A DNA stretch of 64,000 nt, from the NCBI GenBank assembly GCA_963739975.1, contig CAVUCK010000006.1, positions 43,752 through 107,751 on the forward strand, read 5' to 3'. Below the pieces are notes generated by a model. It did no database searches. It had not been told where the DNA came from and saw nothing but the letters and a program-made list of their open reading frames with translations. Position 1 is the stretch's first letter. Every line of letters begins with the position of its first letter. The translations under genes and the position numbers were made by a program. The stretch comes from JALZMG01 sp963739975. GTDB lineage: Bacteria; Actinomycetota; Acidimicrobiia; Acidimicrobiales; Ilumatobacteraceae. This document shows, one piece after another, positions 1 through 9,265 of the stretch.

Positions 1-644
1 GCGACGCGCCGCTCGACCACCACGGCGAGTTCTACGACCTTCCGCTGTCGGGCGGCGCCGGGCTGGGCAAGCCCCTCAAGTCGACCGTCCACCCGCTGCG
101 CTCGGAGATCCCGATCTTCCTCGCCGCCGAGGGGCCGAAGAACGTCGCCCTCGCCGCCGAGATCACCGACGGCTGGCTCCCGCTGTTCTTCGCCCCGAAG
201 GAGGACGGCTTCTACCGCGAGTGCCTGGCCAAGGGCTTCGCCGCGGCGGACGACCCAGGCAAGGCCGACCGGTTCGAGGTCGTCTCCAACCTGCTGATCA
301 TCCCGGGCGACGACGTGGACAAGTGCGCCGACCTGATCCGCCCGTTCGTCGCCCTCTACGCCGGCGGCATGGGCGCCCGCGGTGCCAACTTCCACTTCGA
401 GGTGTTCGCCCGGATGGGCTACGAGGACGTCGCCCTCAAGGTCCAGGACCTCTACCTGCAGGGCAAGAAGGCCGAGGCGGCGGCGGAGATCCCGCTGGCC
501 ATGGTCGAGGACGTGGCGCTGGTCGGGCCGCCCGAGAAGATCCGCGACGACCTGGCCAAGTGGCGCGACACCTGCATCACCAGCTTCATCGTCAGCGGAC
601 CGGCGTCGACGCTCGAGGGCTACGCCGAGATGCTCTCCGACTGA
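1..644 (+). CDS. LLM-class F420-dependent oxidoreductase, 3' part
   Basis: The gene enters the window already open and is read in the frame starting at base 3; 213 C-terminal residues are visible. The visible part has the luciferase-like monooxygenase pattern: IPIFLAAEGPKNVALAAEI followed by DGWLPLFF, a beta-strand/loop typical of F420-dependent enzymes, and a late VGPPEKIRDDLAKWRD helix. Such proteins use coenzyme F420 for hydride transfer; the substrate cannot be told from the sequence. The stop codon directly abuts the stop of the convergent acyl-CoA synthetase gene with no spacer. The start lies outside the window. Confidence 0.85.
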   Translation, partial: DAPLDHHGEFYDLPLSGGAGLGKPLKSTVHPLRSEIPIFLAAEGPKNVALAAEITDGWLPLFFAPKEDGFYRECLAKGFAAADDPGKADRFEVVSNLLIIPGDDVDKCADLIRPFVALYAGGMGARGANFHFEVFARMGYEDVALKVQDLYLQGKKAEAAAEIPLAMVEDVALVGPPEKIRDDLAKWRDTCITSFIVSGPASTLEGYAEMLSD

Positions 645-2423
645 TCAGCCGTAGAGGTCGTCGAAGGCGGAGCCGAACTTGTCGTAGACGACGTTGCGCT
701 TCAGCTTCAACGACGGGGTCAGCTCGCCCGTCTCGACGGCGAAGTCGCGATCGAGCACCTTGAAGCGCTTGATCTGCTCGACCTTGGCGTACTGGGAGTT
801 GGCGGCGTCCAGCTCGTCCTGGATGAGCTTGGTCAGCTCCGGCGTCTCGGCCAGCTCGCCGATGTCGGTGGGCAGCCCGTGCTGCTGCGCCCACGGGACG
901 ACCTCCTCGGGGTCGAGCGTGATCAGCGCCACCGGGTACGGCTTGCGATCGCCGTACATGACGGCCTGGGAGATCCAGCGTGAACGACGCAGGTCGCCCT
1001 CGAGGTTGGCCGGCGTCAGGTTCTTGCCGCCGGCCGTGATGATGATGTCCTTCTTGCGGCCGGTGATGGACACGTAGCCGTCGTCGTCGATGGACCCCAG
1101 GTCGCCCGTGCGCAGGTAGCCGTCGGCGGTCATCGTGTCCGCTGTGGCCTCGGGGTTGCGCCAGTACTCGCGCATGATGATGTCGCCGGCGATCTCGATC
1201 TCGCCGTCATCGGCGATGCGCACGTCCACTCCGTCGACCGGTCGACCGATGGTGCCGAAGCGGAATGCATCCGGCAGGTTGAGCGTGCCGAGCGACGTGG
1301 TCTCCGTCATGCCCCAACCCTCGAAGACGGGCACGCCGGCGGCGTAGAAGAACTCGAGGATCTCCGAGGCGATCGGCGCGGCGCCCGAGATGGCGAGGTG
1401 CACGTTGCCGCCGAAGATGCCACGGATCAGGGCGAACATCTCGCCGTCGGCCTTCTCGAACGCCGCCGCCTGCTCGGCCGGCACGTCCTCGCCCGCCCGG
1501 CGGGCCTTGCGCACAGCGAGGCCGAGCTGGATCGCCTGCTCCACCTTGTCCTCGTCGCCGGGTGGCACCATGCCCATCGCGAGGGCGTACACCTTCTCGA
1601 AGATGCGCGGGACGGACGGCAGCACGGTCGGCTTGATGACGCCCAGCTCGGGAACGATCTGCGTGGCGTCACCGCCCCAGAACGCGATCGTCGCCCCGAC
1701 CTCGACGCAGTCGGCCTGGATGAGTTGGGCGAAGACGTGGGCCAGCGGCAGGAAGAGGTACACCACGTCGCCGTCGCCGAACAGCGCCATGTCGACGGCA
1801 GCGCGGCGGCCGGCGGCGAACCCCTTGTTCGTCAGCACCACGCCCTTCGGGCGACCAGTCGTCCCCGACGTGTAGATGATCAGGCAGGCGTCATCCGGAC
1901 CGACGCCTGCAGCACGCCGCTCGAGCTCGGAGGCGTCGCCGTCGGCGCCGCGGGCGGCGACTTCCTCCAGCGTCATGGTGCCCGACGGGTGGCCGTCGAT
2001 CACGACGATGTGCTGCAGGTCCGGCAGGCGCGAGCGGACCTCGTCGATCTTGGCGACCTGCGACTCGTTCTCGCAGAAGATCAGCGTGGCGCCGGAGTTG
2101 CCGACGACCCATTCGCATTCGTCAGCCGAGTTGGTCGGGTACACCGGGACGACGATCGCCCCAGCCGTCGAGGCGGCGAGGTCGACGATCGTGAACTCGA
2201 GGCGGGTGTTGGCGAGAACGCACACGCGGTCGCCGACCCCGACGCCGAGGTCGACGAGCCCGAGGGCGATGCCCTGCACGCGATCCCACAGCTCGGCGTA
2301 GGTGATCTCGTCCCACTCGTCGCCGCGCTTGTAGCGGGCGGCCACGCGGTCTCCGTAGCGGTCGGCGGCACCCCTCGTCAGTGCGGCCATCGAATCGTTG
2401 ACGGGTCCCGCCTGCATGGTCAT
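645..2423 (-). CDS. Long-chain acyl-CoA synthetase (AMP-forming)
   Basis: This 592-residue protein is an ANL-superfamily adenylating enzyme. It activates fatty acids with ATP and joins them to CoA. The P-loop-like signature YTSGTTGRPKG is at residues 184-194. Further on come GWGMTETTSLG and YLRTGDLG, then the C-terminal GRKKDIIITAGGKN hinge. Length and motif order match bacterial FadD15-like enzymes. I chose the ATG at 2423 because a longer upstream frame has only low-complexity sequence, and a -10-like TACTTT lies 6 nt before this ATG, suggesting a leaderless transcript. The exact chain length used is not visible. Confidence 0.93.
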   Translation of the reverse strand: MTMQAGPVNDSMAALTRGAADRYGDRVAARYKRGDEWDEITYAELWDRVQGIALGLVDLGVGVGDRVCVLANTRLEFTIVDLAASTAGAIVVPVYPTNSADECEWVVGNSGATLIFCENESQVAKIDEVRSRLPDLQHIVVIDGHPSGTMTLEEVAARGADGDASELERRAAGVGPDDACLIIYTSGTTGRPKGVVLTNKGFAAGRRAAVDMALFGDGDVVYLFLPLAHVFAQLIQADCVEVGATIAFWGGDATQIVPELGVIKPTVLPSVPRIFEKVYALAMGMVPPGDEDKVEQAIQLGLAVRKARRAGEDVPAEQAAAFEKADGEMFALIRGIFGGNVHLAISGAAPIASEILEFFYAAGVPVFEGWGMTETTSLGTLNLPDAFRFGTIGRPVDGVDVRIADDGEIEIAGDIIMREYWRNPEATADTMTADGYLRTGDLGSIDDDGYVSITGRKKDIIITAGGKNLTPANLEGDLRRSRWISQAVMYGDRKPYPVALITLDPEEVVPWAQQHGLPTDIGELAETPELTKLIQDELDAANSQYAKVEQIKRFKVLDRDFAVETGELTPSLKLKRNVVYDKFGSAFDDLYG

Positions 2424-2454
2424 GCCCCGAAAGTACCAGCGCGACCGTGAGCCG

Positions 2455-2619
2455 CTAATCGCAGCAAGAATCGCGCCAGCCGCAGGCGCGGCAGCGCTGG
2501 TGGGCGTGCTCGGGCGTGAGGCGCTCACCGCACAGCGGGCACTCGGCGAACGGCGCCAGCGGTGACCGCTCGGGCTGGCCGGCGGGGCAAGTGTGCATGT
2601 GACCGATGTCCTGCGTCAT
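2455..2619 (-). CDS. Small zinc-ribbon protein
   Basis: This 54-residue protein ends with a CPLCGE...CRACGW pair of CxxC knuckles (about residues 28-31 and 44-47), typical of a zinc ribbon, and finishes CCD. Two more Cys/His-rich stretches (HMHTC) lie near the start. The ATG at 2619 begins MTQDIGHMHTC; a longer frame from 2712 adds sequence that overlaps the divergent transporter start. It lies just upstream of the acyl-CoA synthetase on the same strand. I do not recognise a named family; a role in nucleic-acid or protein contact would be a guess. Confidence 0.6.
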   Translation of the reverse strand: MTQDIGHMHTCPAGQPERSPLAPFAECPLCGERLTPEHAHQRCRACGWRDSCCD

Positions 2620-2693
2620 GGGCTGTCGATGGTCGCATCCACCCCGTAGCGGACGGTGGATGGTCGGTACGTTGGTCGATCCCTCGCTCCCCC

Positions 2694-3995
2694 ATGTCCG
2701 ACGTCGCCGCACTCCCCCACTCGCACCGACCGGGGACGGCGCGCGCCGCCCTGGCCTACCGGGAGTTCCGGCTCATCTGGTTCGGGCTGTTCCTGTCGAA
2801 CATCGGCACGTGGATGCAGAACTTCACGTTGCCGGCATACATCGAGTTCCGCACCGGGTCAGCAACGCTCGTCGGACTGCTGGTGTTCACGCAGCTCGGC
2901 CCGCTGCTCGTGCTGTCGATCCCGGCGGGCGTGCTGGCCGACCGCTTCCCTCGCCAGCCGTACCTCATCGCCATGCAGGCGATCCAGATGGTGTTCAGCG
3001 TGGCGCTCGCCGTGCTGGTGGCGACGGACGCGCCGCTGTGGACGCTGTTCGCCGTCTCGCTGGTCATCGGCACCGGCAACGCGCTCAACGCGCCGGCGTT
3101 CCAGGCCAGTGTGCCGCTGCTCGTCCAGCGCGCCGATCTGGCCGGGGCGGTCAGCCTGAACTCGGTGATGATCAACGCCAGCCGCGTCCTCGGCCCCGCG
3201 CTGGCGGCGCTGCTCGCCCTGGCCGGCGCGACCACCTCGCAGCTGTTCGTCGTCAACGCTGCGACGTACCTCTTCCTGATCGCCGCCATCCTCATGGTCA
3301 CGATCCCGGACGTCCGCGGTCATCACCCGGAGCAGGGGTGGCGACGTCTGCTGACCGGCATCAACATCGCTCGCGGCCGCGCCGTGATCTCCCGGGCGCT
3401 CCTGACGATGTGCATCTTCTCCGTCGTCTGCCTGGTGTACGTCGGACTGTTCCCGTCCGTCGCCAGCCGCAACTTCGACATGGACGTCGACGACGCCGCC
3501 TACAAGCTGCTGTACACGGTGTGGGGCCTCGGCGCCTGCCTGGGCGCCCTGGCGGTGGGAACGGTGCTCCACCACATCGATCGGCGTCGTCTGGTCACCG
3601 ATGGGCTGGTGCTGTTCGCCATCAGCCTCGCCGCCTTCGCCGTCGTGCGGTCGCCGGGGCCGGCGTTCCCGATCGCCTTCGTGCTCGGCTTCGCCTACTT
3701 CCTCACGGCGACGGCGTTGATCACCATCTTCCAGGAGAACCTGGCGGACACCGAGCGGGCAGCGACGATGCCCCTGTGGTTCATGGCGTTCGGCGGATCG
3801 GTGCCGATCGGCAACTTGATCTTCGGTCCGGTCATCGACGCCATCGGTGCCCGCTGGGTCCTCGGCCTGGGTGCCGTGGTTGCGGTCGGACTGGCCCGGT
3901 GGTGCGACTTGCGCCGCCTGCCCCAGTCGGCGTACCTGCCGCAGGGTGTCCCGCACGACGAGCCGGCAGACACCGGCATCGTCGCCGGGCGCTGA
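2694..3995 (+). CDS. MFS transporter (DHA3/MFS_3 type)
   Basis: This 433-residue integral membrane protein has about 12 hydrophobic helices. It opens with REFRLIWFGLFLSNIGTWMQ, the signature of the MFS_3/enterobactin-exporter-like branch, and has the loop 2-3 motif GVLADRFPRQ near residue 80. These proteins are proton-driven exporters of small molecules. No substrate is indicated by the neighbours. The ATG at 2694 was preferred because upstream codons in frame are not transporter-like. A -10-like TACGTT sits about 20 nt upstream. The gene ends at a large palindrome that it shares with the convergent murF. Confidence 0.9.
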   Translation: MSDVAALPHSHRPGTARAALAYREFRLIWFGLFLSNIGTWMQNFTLPAYIEFRTGSATLVGLLVFTQLGPLLVLSIPAGVLADRFPRQPYLIAMQAIQMVFSVALAVLVATDAPLWTLFAVSLVIGTGNALNAPAFQASVPLLVQRADLAGAVSLNSVMINASRVLGPALAALLALAGATTSQLFVVNAATYLFLIAAILMVTIPDVRGHHPEQGWRRLLTGINIARGRAVISRALLTMCIFSVVCLVYVGLFPSVASRNFDMDVDDAAYKLLYTVWGLGACLGALAVGTVLHHIDRRRLVTDGLVLFAISLAAFAVVRSPGPAFPIAFVLGFAYFLTATALITIFQENLADTERAATMPLWFMAFGGSVPIGNLIFGPVIDAIGARWVLGLGAVVAVGLARWCDLRRLPQSAYLPQGVPHDEPADTGIVAGR

Positions 3996-4000
3996 GCCCC

Positions 4001-4052
4001 CGTTTACGTCCGGATTCTGGTTACCGGGGCAACCAGAATCCGGACGTAAACG
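4001..4052. repeat. 22-bp perfect palindrome between convergent genes (copy 1)
   Basis: The left arm at 4001-4022 (starting CGTTTACGTCCGG) and the right arm at 4031-4052 are perfect reverse complements around an 8-nt spacer. It fills the gap between the MFS stop and the murF stop, so it could end both transcripts. It has no U-tract. A second copy with an identical left arm lies at 42586-42637, so this is a dispersed element rather than a chance hairpin. Confidence 0.85.
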
Positions 4053-5354
4053 TCACCGCGCGAGGGCGTCGGCGACCGGGCCGAGGCCGGCCACGAGGCT
4101 GCCCTTGACGAGGACCGCCGTCCGCGCCGTGATGCGACCCAACTGGTCGGCGACGTCGGCTCGGGCGATGGCGGCTCGACCGTAGAGCTCGGTCTCGACA
4201 GCGACCAGTTCGATGCCGAGGGCGTCCGCCCTGGCAGCGATCACGGCGTGCTCGCCGGCCGGATCGTCGAGCTCGGCCATCAGTCCCAGCACGGCGATCC
4301 GGCGATCGGCGTCCATCGCCGCCAACGCCTCCAGTGCCGCCCCGACCGACGCTGGGTTGGCGTTGTAGGCGTCGTTGACGACCATGCCGCCGTCCGGGGC
4401 GGGCAGGATCTGCATGCGCCGGGCGGACAGCTCGACCGCGCCGAGGGCCCGTCCGGCGGCGTCGATGGGCACCCCGACGACCCCCGCCACGGCCAGCGCG
4501 GCCCCGGCGTTCGCCGCCATGTGCCGCCCGCTCACCGGCAGACGGACCTCCGTGGACCCCCACGGCGTGCGGGCGGTGAACCGGGCGCGAGCCAGGTCGT
4601 CCAGGTGAACGTCGTCGATGTGCACGTCGGCCGAAGCGTCGAAGCCGAACGTCAGCACGGCGGCGTCCGTCCGGTCGGCCATGGCAGCCACTCGCTGGTC
4701 GTCGGCGTTGAGGATCGCCGTCCCGGTCGACGGCAGCGCTTCGACCAGCTCGCCCTTGGCCCGCGCCACACCGTCGATCCCACCCAACCGCCCGGTGTGG
4801 GCCGCGGCGACGGCGGTCACGACGCCGACGTCCGGCTGCCCGACGGCGCACAGTCGGGCGATCTCGCCCGGCCCGCGCATCCCCATCTCGAGGATCAACA
4901 CCTCGATGTCGTCGGGTGCGCCGAGAACGGTGACCGGGAGCCCCTGCTCGTTGTTGAAGCTGCGCGTGTTGGCCCACACCCGTCGGCCTGCACCGATCGC
5001 CGTCACGCACAGGTCCTTGGTCGTGGTCTTGCCGACGCTCCCGGTGATTCCGACGACGGTCGCCGGTAGACGGCGGCGGGCCCAGGTGGCGAGGTCGAGC
5101 AGCGCCTCGCCCGTGTTCGCGACGCGGACGGTCGGCAGGGTCGTCGGGGCGTCGCGGCTCGCCAACGTCGCCGCCGCCCCCGCCCCTGCGGCGGCGGAGA
5201 TGAAGTCGTGTCCGTCGCGCTCGGCGACGATCGGGACGAACAGCTGCCCCGGTTCGATCGAGCGGGTGTCGAACGAGGCGCCGACGAGCTCGACATCGGG
5301 TCCGCGGAGCTGGCCGCTTGTGGCGCGGGCCACGTCGGATGCCCGGAACCGCAC
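4053..5354 (-). CDS. murF: UDP-N-acetylmuramoyl-tripeptide--D-Ala-D-Ala ligase
   Basis: This 433-residue Mur ligase adds the D-Ala-D-Ala dipeptide to UDP-MurNAc-tripeptide in the cytoplasm. The ATP-binding P-loop GSVGKTTTK is at about residues 105-113. It is followed by RSFNNEQGLP, LEMGMRGPGEI and VNDAYNANPAS, all MurF hallmarks. The frame extends to a TTG at 5396, but GTG at 5354 gives the expected MurF start (VRFRASDVARAT) and has TACCGT 8 nt upstream. It is divergent from ddl, whose product is its substrate, so the two share a roughly 60-bp promoter region. Confidence 0.93.
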   Translation of the reverse strand: MRFRASDVARATSGQLRGPDVELVGASFDTRSIEPGQLFVPIVAERDGHDFISAAAGAGAAATLASRDAPTTLPTVRVANTGEALLDLATWARRRLPATVVGITGSVGKTTTKDLCVTAIGAGRRVWANTRSFNNEQGLPVTVLGAPDDIEVLILEMGMRGPGEIARLCAVGQPDVGVVTAVAAAHTGRLGGIDGVARAKGELVEALPSTGTAILNADDQRVAAMADRTDAAVLTFGFDASADVHIDDVHLDDLARARFTARTPWGSTEVRLPVSGRHMAANAGAALAVAGVVGVPIDAAGRALGAVELSARRMQILPAPDGGMVVNDAYNANPASVGAALEALAAMDADRRIAVLGLMAELDDPAGEHAVIAARADALGIELVAVETELYGRAAIARADVADQLGRITARTAVLVKGSLVAGLGPVADALAR

Positions 5355-5362
5355 GGCGGCGA

Positions 5363-5368
5363 ACGGTA
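5363..5368 (-). promoter_or_regulatory. -10 box TACCGT before murF
   Basis: On the minus strand TACCGT lies 8 nt before the chosen GTG of murF, with no Shine-Dalgarno between. The same spacing and a TANNNT box recur before many genes in the window (see findings), which supports a leaderless start here. It lies inside the region shared with the divergent ddl. Confidence 0.45.
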
Positions 5369-5413
5369 CCGTCGGAGTCCGCGAAGCGAAGTGCAAGCGA
5401 GCGAACGATAGAC

Positions 5414-6481
5414 GTGAGCGAGCGGACCAACCTCATCGTCCTGTTCGGAGGCCGGTCGGCGGAGCACGAGATCAGCTGTGTGACTGCCACCCACGTCCTG
5501 GGCGCCATCGACCTGGACCGGTATCGGGTGACCCCGATCGGCATCTCGACGGAGGGAGAGTGGGCGCTGGCCGAAGTCGCTCAGCACGCGCTCGAGGCTG
5601 GTGCCGGCGCGCTGCCGTCCCGTCTCGACCCGTCCGGGCCGTCGATCGCACCCGACGTTGCGCTGGCGCCCGAGGGGAGCGACACGACCGTGGTCCTTCC
5701 GTTGCTGCACGGCCCGATGGGCGAGGACGGCACCGTGCAGGGGCTGTTGGAGCTGGCCGACGTGGCCTACGTCGGGTCCGGCGTGTTGTCGTCGGCGGTG
5801 GCGATGGACAAGGCGATGGCCAAGCAGGTGCTGGCCGCCAACGGCATCCCGCAGGCCCGCTACCGAGCCGTCGCCGACCACCAGCGGACACCGGGACTCC
5901 CCGCCGCGGTGGCCGAGGAGCTGGGCCTGCCGTGCTTCGTCAAGCCGGCCAACATGGGCTCGTCGATCGGCGTCAGCAAGGCGAAGTCGGTCGAAGAGGT
6001 GCGCGACGCCATCGATCACGCACTGACCTATGACGAGTGGGTCGTCGTCGAGGAGGCCGTGACCGGCCGCGAGATCGAGGTGGCCGTTCTCGGCGGGCTC
6101 GATCCGAAGGCCTCGCCGCCGGGTGAGATCGTGCCCGGCGCCGAGTTCTACGACTACGAGGACAAGTACGTCACCGACGGCGCCCAGCTGCTGGTGCCGG
6201 CGCCGCTGTCGGGCGCCGACGCCGACGACGTGCGCCGCCTGGCCTTGGACGTGTTCCGCGCCCTGCGCTGCGACGGGCTAGCGCGCGTCGACTTCTTCTT
6301 CGAGGAGGGTGGCCGCGGGTTCCTCTGCAACGAGGCCAACACCATGCCTGGTTTCACCCCCATCTCGATGTTCCCGAAGCTGTGGCAGGCGGCGGGCGTC
6401 TCGTACGCCGAGCTGATCGACCGACTGATCGACCTGGCCCTCGAGCGCCACGCCCGCCGCCGCCACAACGTGAAGCACTAG
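5414..6481 (+). CDS. ddl: D-alanine--D-alanine ligase
   Basis: This 355-residue ATP-grasp enzyme joins two D-alanines for peptidoglycan. It opens with LIVLFGGRSAEHEIS, the Ddl N-terminal signature. It continues with HGPMGEDGTVQGLLE, FVKPANMGSSIGVSKA (ATP-grasp) and the C-terminal metal/substrate motif NEANTMPGFTPISMFP. The GTG at 5414 begins VSERTNLIVLF; the frame extends further upstream but overlaps murF and is not conserved-looking. Gene order (divergent from murF) fits joint supply and use of D-Ala-D-Ala. Confidence 0.95.
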   Translation: MSERTNLIVLFGGRSAEHEISCVTATHVLGAIDLDRYRVTPIGISTEGEWALAEVAQHALEAGAGALPSRLDPSGPSIAPDVALAPEGSDTTVVLPLLHGPMGEDGTVQGLLELADVAYVGSGVLSSAVAMDKAMAKQVLAANGIPQARYRAVADHQRTPGLPAAVAEELGLPCFVKPANMGSSIGVSKAKSVEEVRDAIDHALTYDEWVVVEEAVTGREIEVAVLGGLDPKASPPGEIVPGAEFYDYEDKYVTDGAQLLVPAPLSGADADDVRRLALDVFRALRCDGLARVDFFFEEGGRGFLCNEANTMPGFTPISMFPKLWQAAGVSYAELIDRLIDLALERHARRRHNVKH

Positions 6482-6528
6482 GCCGGTCGAACCCTCACCG
6501 ACGCTGAGCGGCAGCAGTTCGGGCTTCC

Positions 6529-7719
6529 ATGAGCGCGTCGTTCATGTGGGGGACGGGGGCTTCGTCCACGCAGTGCGAGGGCGCCGCGCCGGCGTCGGAC
6601 TGGTGGGCGTGGGAGCGAGCCGGCAACGCCCCGATCTCTGGGGAAGGGAACGGCTTCGCCACGCGCTACGCCGAGGACTTCGCGCTGCTCGCCGGGCTCG
6701 GCCTGACCCACCACCGGCTGTCGATCGAGTGGGCGCGCATCGAGCCCGAGCCGGGCCGGCGGGATGAGTCGGCCATCGATCACTACCGCCAGGTGCTCAC
6801 CGCGGCGCGTTCGGCGGGCGTTGCACCCTGGGTGTGCCTGCACCACTTCACGCTGCCGAACTGGTTCACGGAGTCGGGCGGGTTCCTCGTCGAGGCCAAC
6901 CGCACGGGCGCATGGACCCGCCATGTCGACTTCGTCGCCGACACGTTCGGCGCGTTCGTCGCGGGGTGGCAGCCGGTCAACGAAGTCAACTACTACGCCG
7001 ACGCGGCGTACGGCGGCCGTGGTTGGCCGCCCGGCCATCGCGATCGGACCGAGCGGGCCCAGGTCGACGAGGCCATCCACCTGGCCAACGCCGAGGCGGC
7101 AGTGCGACTGCGCCAGACCGGCGCACCGGTCTCGTCGATCTTCGGGCTGTCGGCCTTCGTCGCCCAGGACGAGGACCCAGCGACCTCGGCGCGGGTCGAG
7201 CGGCTGTACGAACGGATGTGGATGCCCGGCCTCGGTCTGTTCCGTGACGGTGTCCTGCGCGTCCCGGGTCGGGCGCCGGTGACGCGCGACGACCTGGCCG
7301 GGGCGTTCGACCTGATCGGATTCTCCTACTACTCGTCGACCGGCGTGCGGGCCGGCCAGCTCACAGTGCATCCACCGGACGCGCCCCGGTCACCGCTCGG
7401 CTACGGCATCTCCCCCGACGGCCTCGGACTCGTACTCGCTCGGCTGCACGCCGAGATTCCGGAGACCCCGCTGCTCGTCGCCGAGTACGGCATCGGCACG
7501 GATGACGACGAGGTGCGCGCCGACTACCTCCGGCGAGGGGTGGAGATCGTCGCCGACGCGATTGCCGGCGGCATCGACGTACGCGGGCTGTTCCACTGGA
7601 CAGCGGTCGACAACTACGAGTGGCTGCACGGTTTCGACGTGTCGTTCGGGATCATCGATCGCGACCGCCGCGTCCGCCCGAGCGCGGCGGTTCTCCGGGA
7701 GGCGGCGACGACGAGCTGA
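6529..7719 (+). CDS. Glycoside hydrolase family 1 (beta-glucosidase-like)
   Basis: This 396-residue TIM-barrel glycosidase starts FMWGTGASSTQCEG, the GH1 N-terminus. The acid/base glutamate is E152 in QPVNEVNYY (normally NEP). The nucleophile is E319 in LLVAEYGIGT (normally TENG). The ending VDNYEWLHGF plus FGIIDRDRRVRPSA is classic GH1. It is shorter than the usual 440-480 residues, with compressed loops after the fourth strand. No signal peptide is seen, so it probably acts in the cytoplasm on imported glycosides. It stands alone, without transporter genes nearby. Confidence 0.92.
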   Translation: MSASFMWGTGASSTQCEGAAPASDWWAWERAGNAPISGEGNGFATRYAEDFALLAGLGLTHHRLSIEWARIEPEPGRRDESAIDHYRQVLTAARSAGVAPWVCLHHFTLPNWFTESGGFLVEANRTGAWTRHVDFVADTFGAFVAGWQPVNEVNYYADAAYGGRGWPPGHRDRTERAQVDEAIHLANAEAAVRLRQTGAPVSSIFGLSAFVAQDEDPATSARVERLYERMWMPGLGLFRDGVLRVPGRAPVTRDDLAGAFDLIGFSYYSSTGVRAGQLTVHPPDAPRSPLGYGISPDGLGLVLARLHAEIPETPLLVAEYGIGTDDDEVRADYLRRGVEIVADAIAGGIDVRGLFHWTAVDNYEWLHGFDVSFGIIDRDRRVRPSAAVLREAATTS

Positions 7720-7807
7720 ACCAGGCCGAGGCCGTCGAGACCGCCGAAGGCCGCCCGCAGCGACAACTACTCTCGTGAGCCCAACTCGATCTGAGGGAGG
7801 ATCCGAA

Positions 7808-9265
7808 ATGAGCGAGTACCTGGGGTACTACAGCAACAATCGCAAGCAGCGCGTGGAGATCCAAGGCGTCCTGGCAGGTCCCCAGCGCGGCGCCAGGTCG
7901 GCGGCCGCCGGACCGATGAGGTTCCCGACGGTTCCGCAATCGGCGGGCCGCCAGGTGATGGACCTGCTCGCCGCGCAGCCGGCGAGCATCCTGTCCCGCT
8001 TCGCCGTCGTCGCCGAGAGCCACACGATGATCCAGCCGGTGCGGCGCGGCCGCACGGCGATCATCCCGACGGCAACCGTCGCCGTGATGGGGGCGCGCAA
8101 GGCGGATCTGGCCTGGGCCCGCCGCCAGTTCGGCCTCACCGTGGCGCAAGAAGGCACGCACGGCAAGACGCTGCTGGCCGTCCCCGGCGACGCCGCCGAC
8201 CCGGTCCAAGCTGCCGCGGCGGCCGCCCGCGCCCTGTACGAGCGGGGCGGCATCGACGGCGCCCACCCCAACTTCCTGCGCCTCGTGCAGCGGCCCGGTC
8301 CGAGCGATGCCGTAGCGCCCGGCCAGTGGGCGCTGGACAACGACGGGACCGTCGGGGTCATCGGCGCCGACGTGGCCGCGGAGGCGGCGTGGACGATCAC
8401 CACCGGTGACCCGGCGATCCGTGTCGCCGTCCTCGACGAGGGTGTCGACACGAAGCACACGTACCTCGCCAAGGCGGTGGTCGCCGAGCGCGACTTCGTC
8501 GACTCGAACCCGACCGCCGCGCCCGACGGCGACGACGCCCACGGGACGGCGTGCGCCGGGATCATCGCCTCGCGCGGCAAGAAGGTCACCGGGCTGGCGC
8601 ACGGCGTCTCGCTGGTCGCCGCCCGCATCGCCAAGGGCGACGGCGGTCAGGGGTGGATCTTCGATGACTTCAACACCGCCGACGCCATCGACTGGTGCTG
8701 GGACGATGCCCAAGCCGACGTGCTGTCCAACTCCTGGGGCGGCGGCCCACCCGTCGACGTCATCACCAACGCCTTCCGGCGGGCTCGCACGGAGGGGCGT
8801 CGGGGCAAGGGCGCCGTGGTCGTCGTCGCCGCCGGCAACTCGCAGATGGACGTGTCGTACCCGGGCAACCTGCCCGACATCCTCACCGTCGGGGCGTCCA
8901 ACGAGTGGGACCACCGCAAGACCAAGACGTCGCAGGACGGGGAGAACTGGTGGGGCAGCAACTTCGGGACGGGCCTCGACTTGATGGCGCCCGGTGTGCA
9001 CGTCCTCACGACGGACATCTCCGGCGCCCGCGGCTACAGCGGCGGGCTCACCGCCACGTTCAACGGCACGTCATCGGCGACGCCGTTCGTCGCCGCCGCG
9101 GCCGGACTCCTGCTGTCGGCTCGTCCCGACCTCGGCGAGGCCGACGTCCGGCGCCACCTCGTGGCCACCGCCGACCCCATGTTCCTCGGCAACGGCGGAC
9201 CCGATGCCAATACCGGCGCTGGCCGGTTGAATGCCTTCAATGCCCTCCGCGCGGCGCGGCGATAG
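7808..9265 (+). CDS. Subtilisin-like serine protease (S8 family)
   Basis: This 485-residue protein has a complete subtilase triad: D210 in VAVLDEGVD, H245 in DDAHGTACAG and S422 in FNGTSSATP. The oxyanion asparagine is in VAAGNS (N343). Residues about 119-160 (TLLAVPGDAADP...HPNFLRLV) look like the fervidolysin-type prodomain found before such domains. There is no signal peptide or anchor, so secretion is unclear. A strong GGGAGGA Shine-Dalgarno lies just before the ATG at 7808, unusual in this window. The 3' end overlaps the next gene by 35 bp, pointing to coupled translation. Confidence 0.92.
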   Translation: MSEYLGYYSNNRKQRVEIQGVLAGPQRGARSAAAGPMRFPTVPQSAGRQVMDLLAAQPASILSRFAVVAESHTMIQPVRRGRTAIIPTATVAVMGARKADLAWARRQFGLTVAQEGTHGKTLLAVPGDAADPVQAAAAAARALYERGGIDGAHPNFLRLVQRPGPSDAVAPGQWALDNDGTVGVIGADVAAEAAWTITTGDPAIRVAVLDEGVDTKHTYLAKAVVAERDFVDSNPTAAPDGDDAHGTACAGIIASRGKKVTGLAHGVSLVAARIAKGDGGQGWIFDDFNTADAIDWCWDDAQADVLSNSWGGGPPVDVITNAFRRARTEGRRGKGAVVVVAAGNSQMDVSYPGNLPDILTVGASNEWDHRKTKTSQDGENWWGSNFGTGLDLMAPGVHVLTTDISGARGYSGGLTATFNGTSSATPFVAAAAGLLLSARPDLGEADVRRHLVATADPMFLGNGGPDANTGAGRLNAFNALRAARR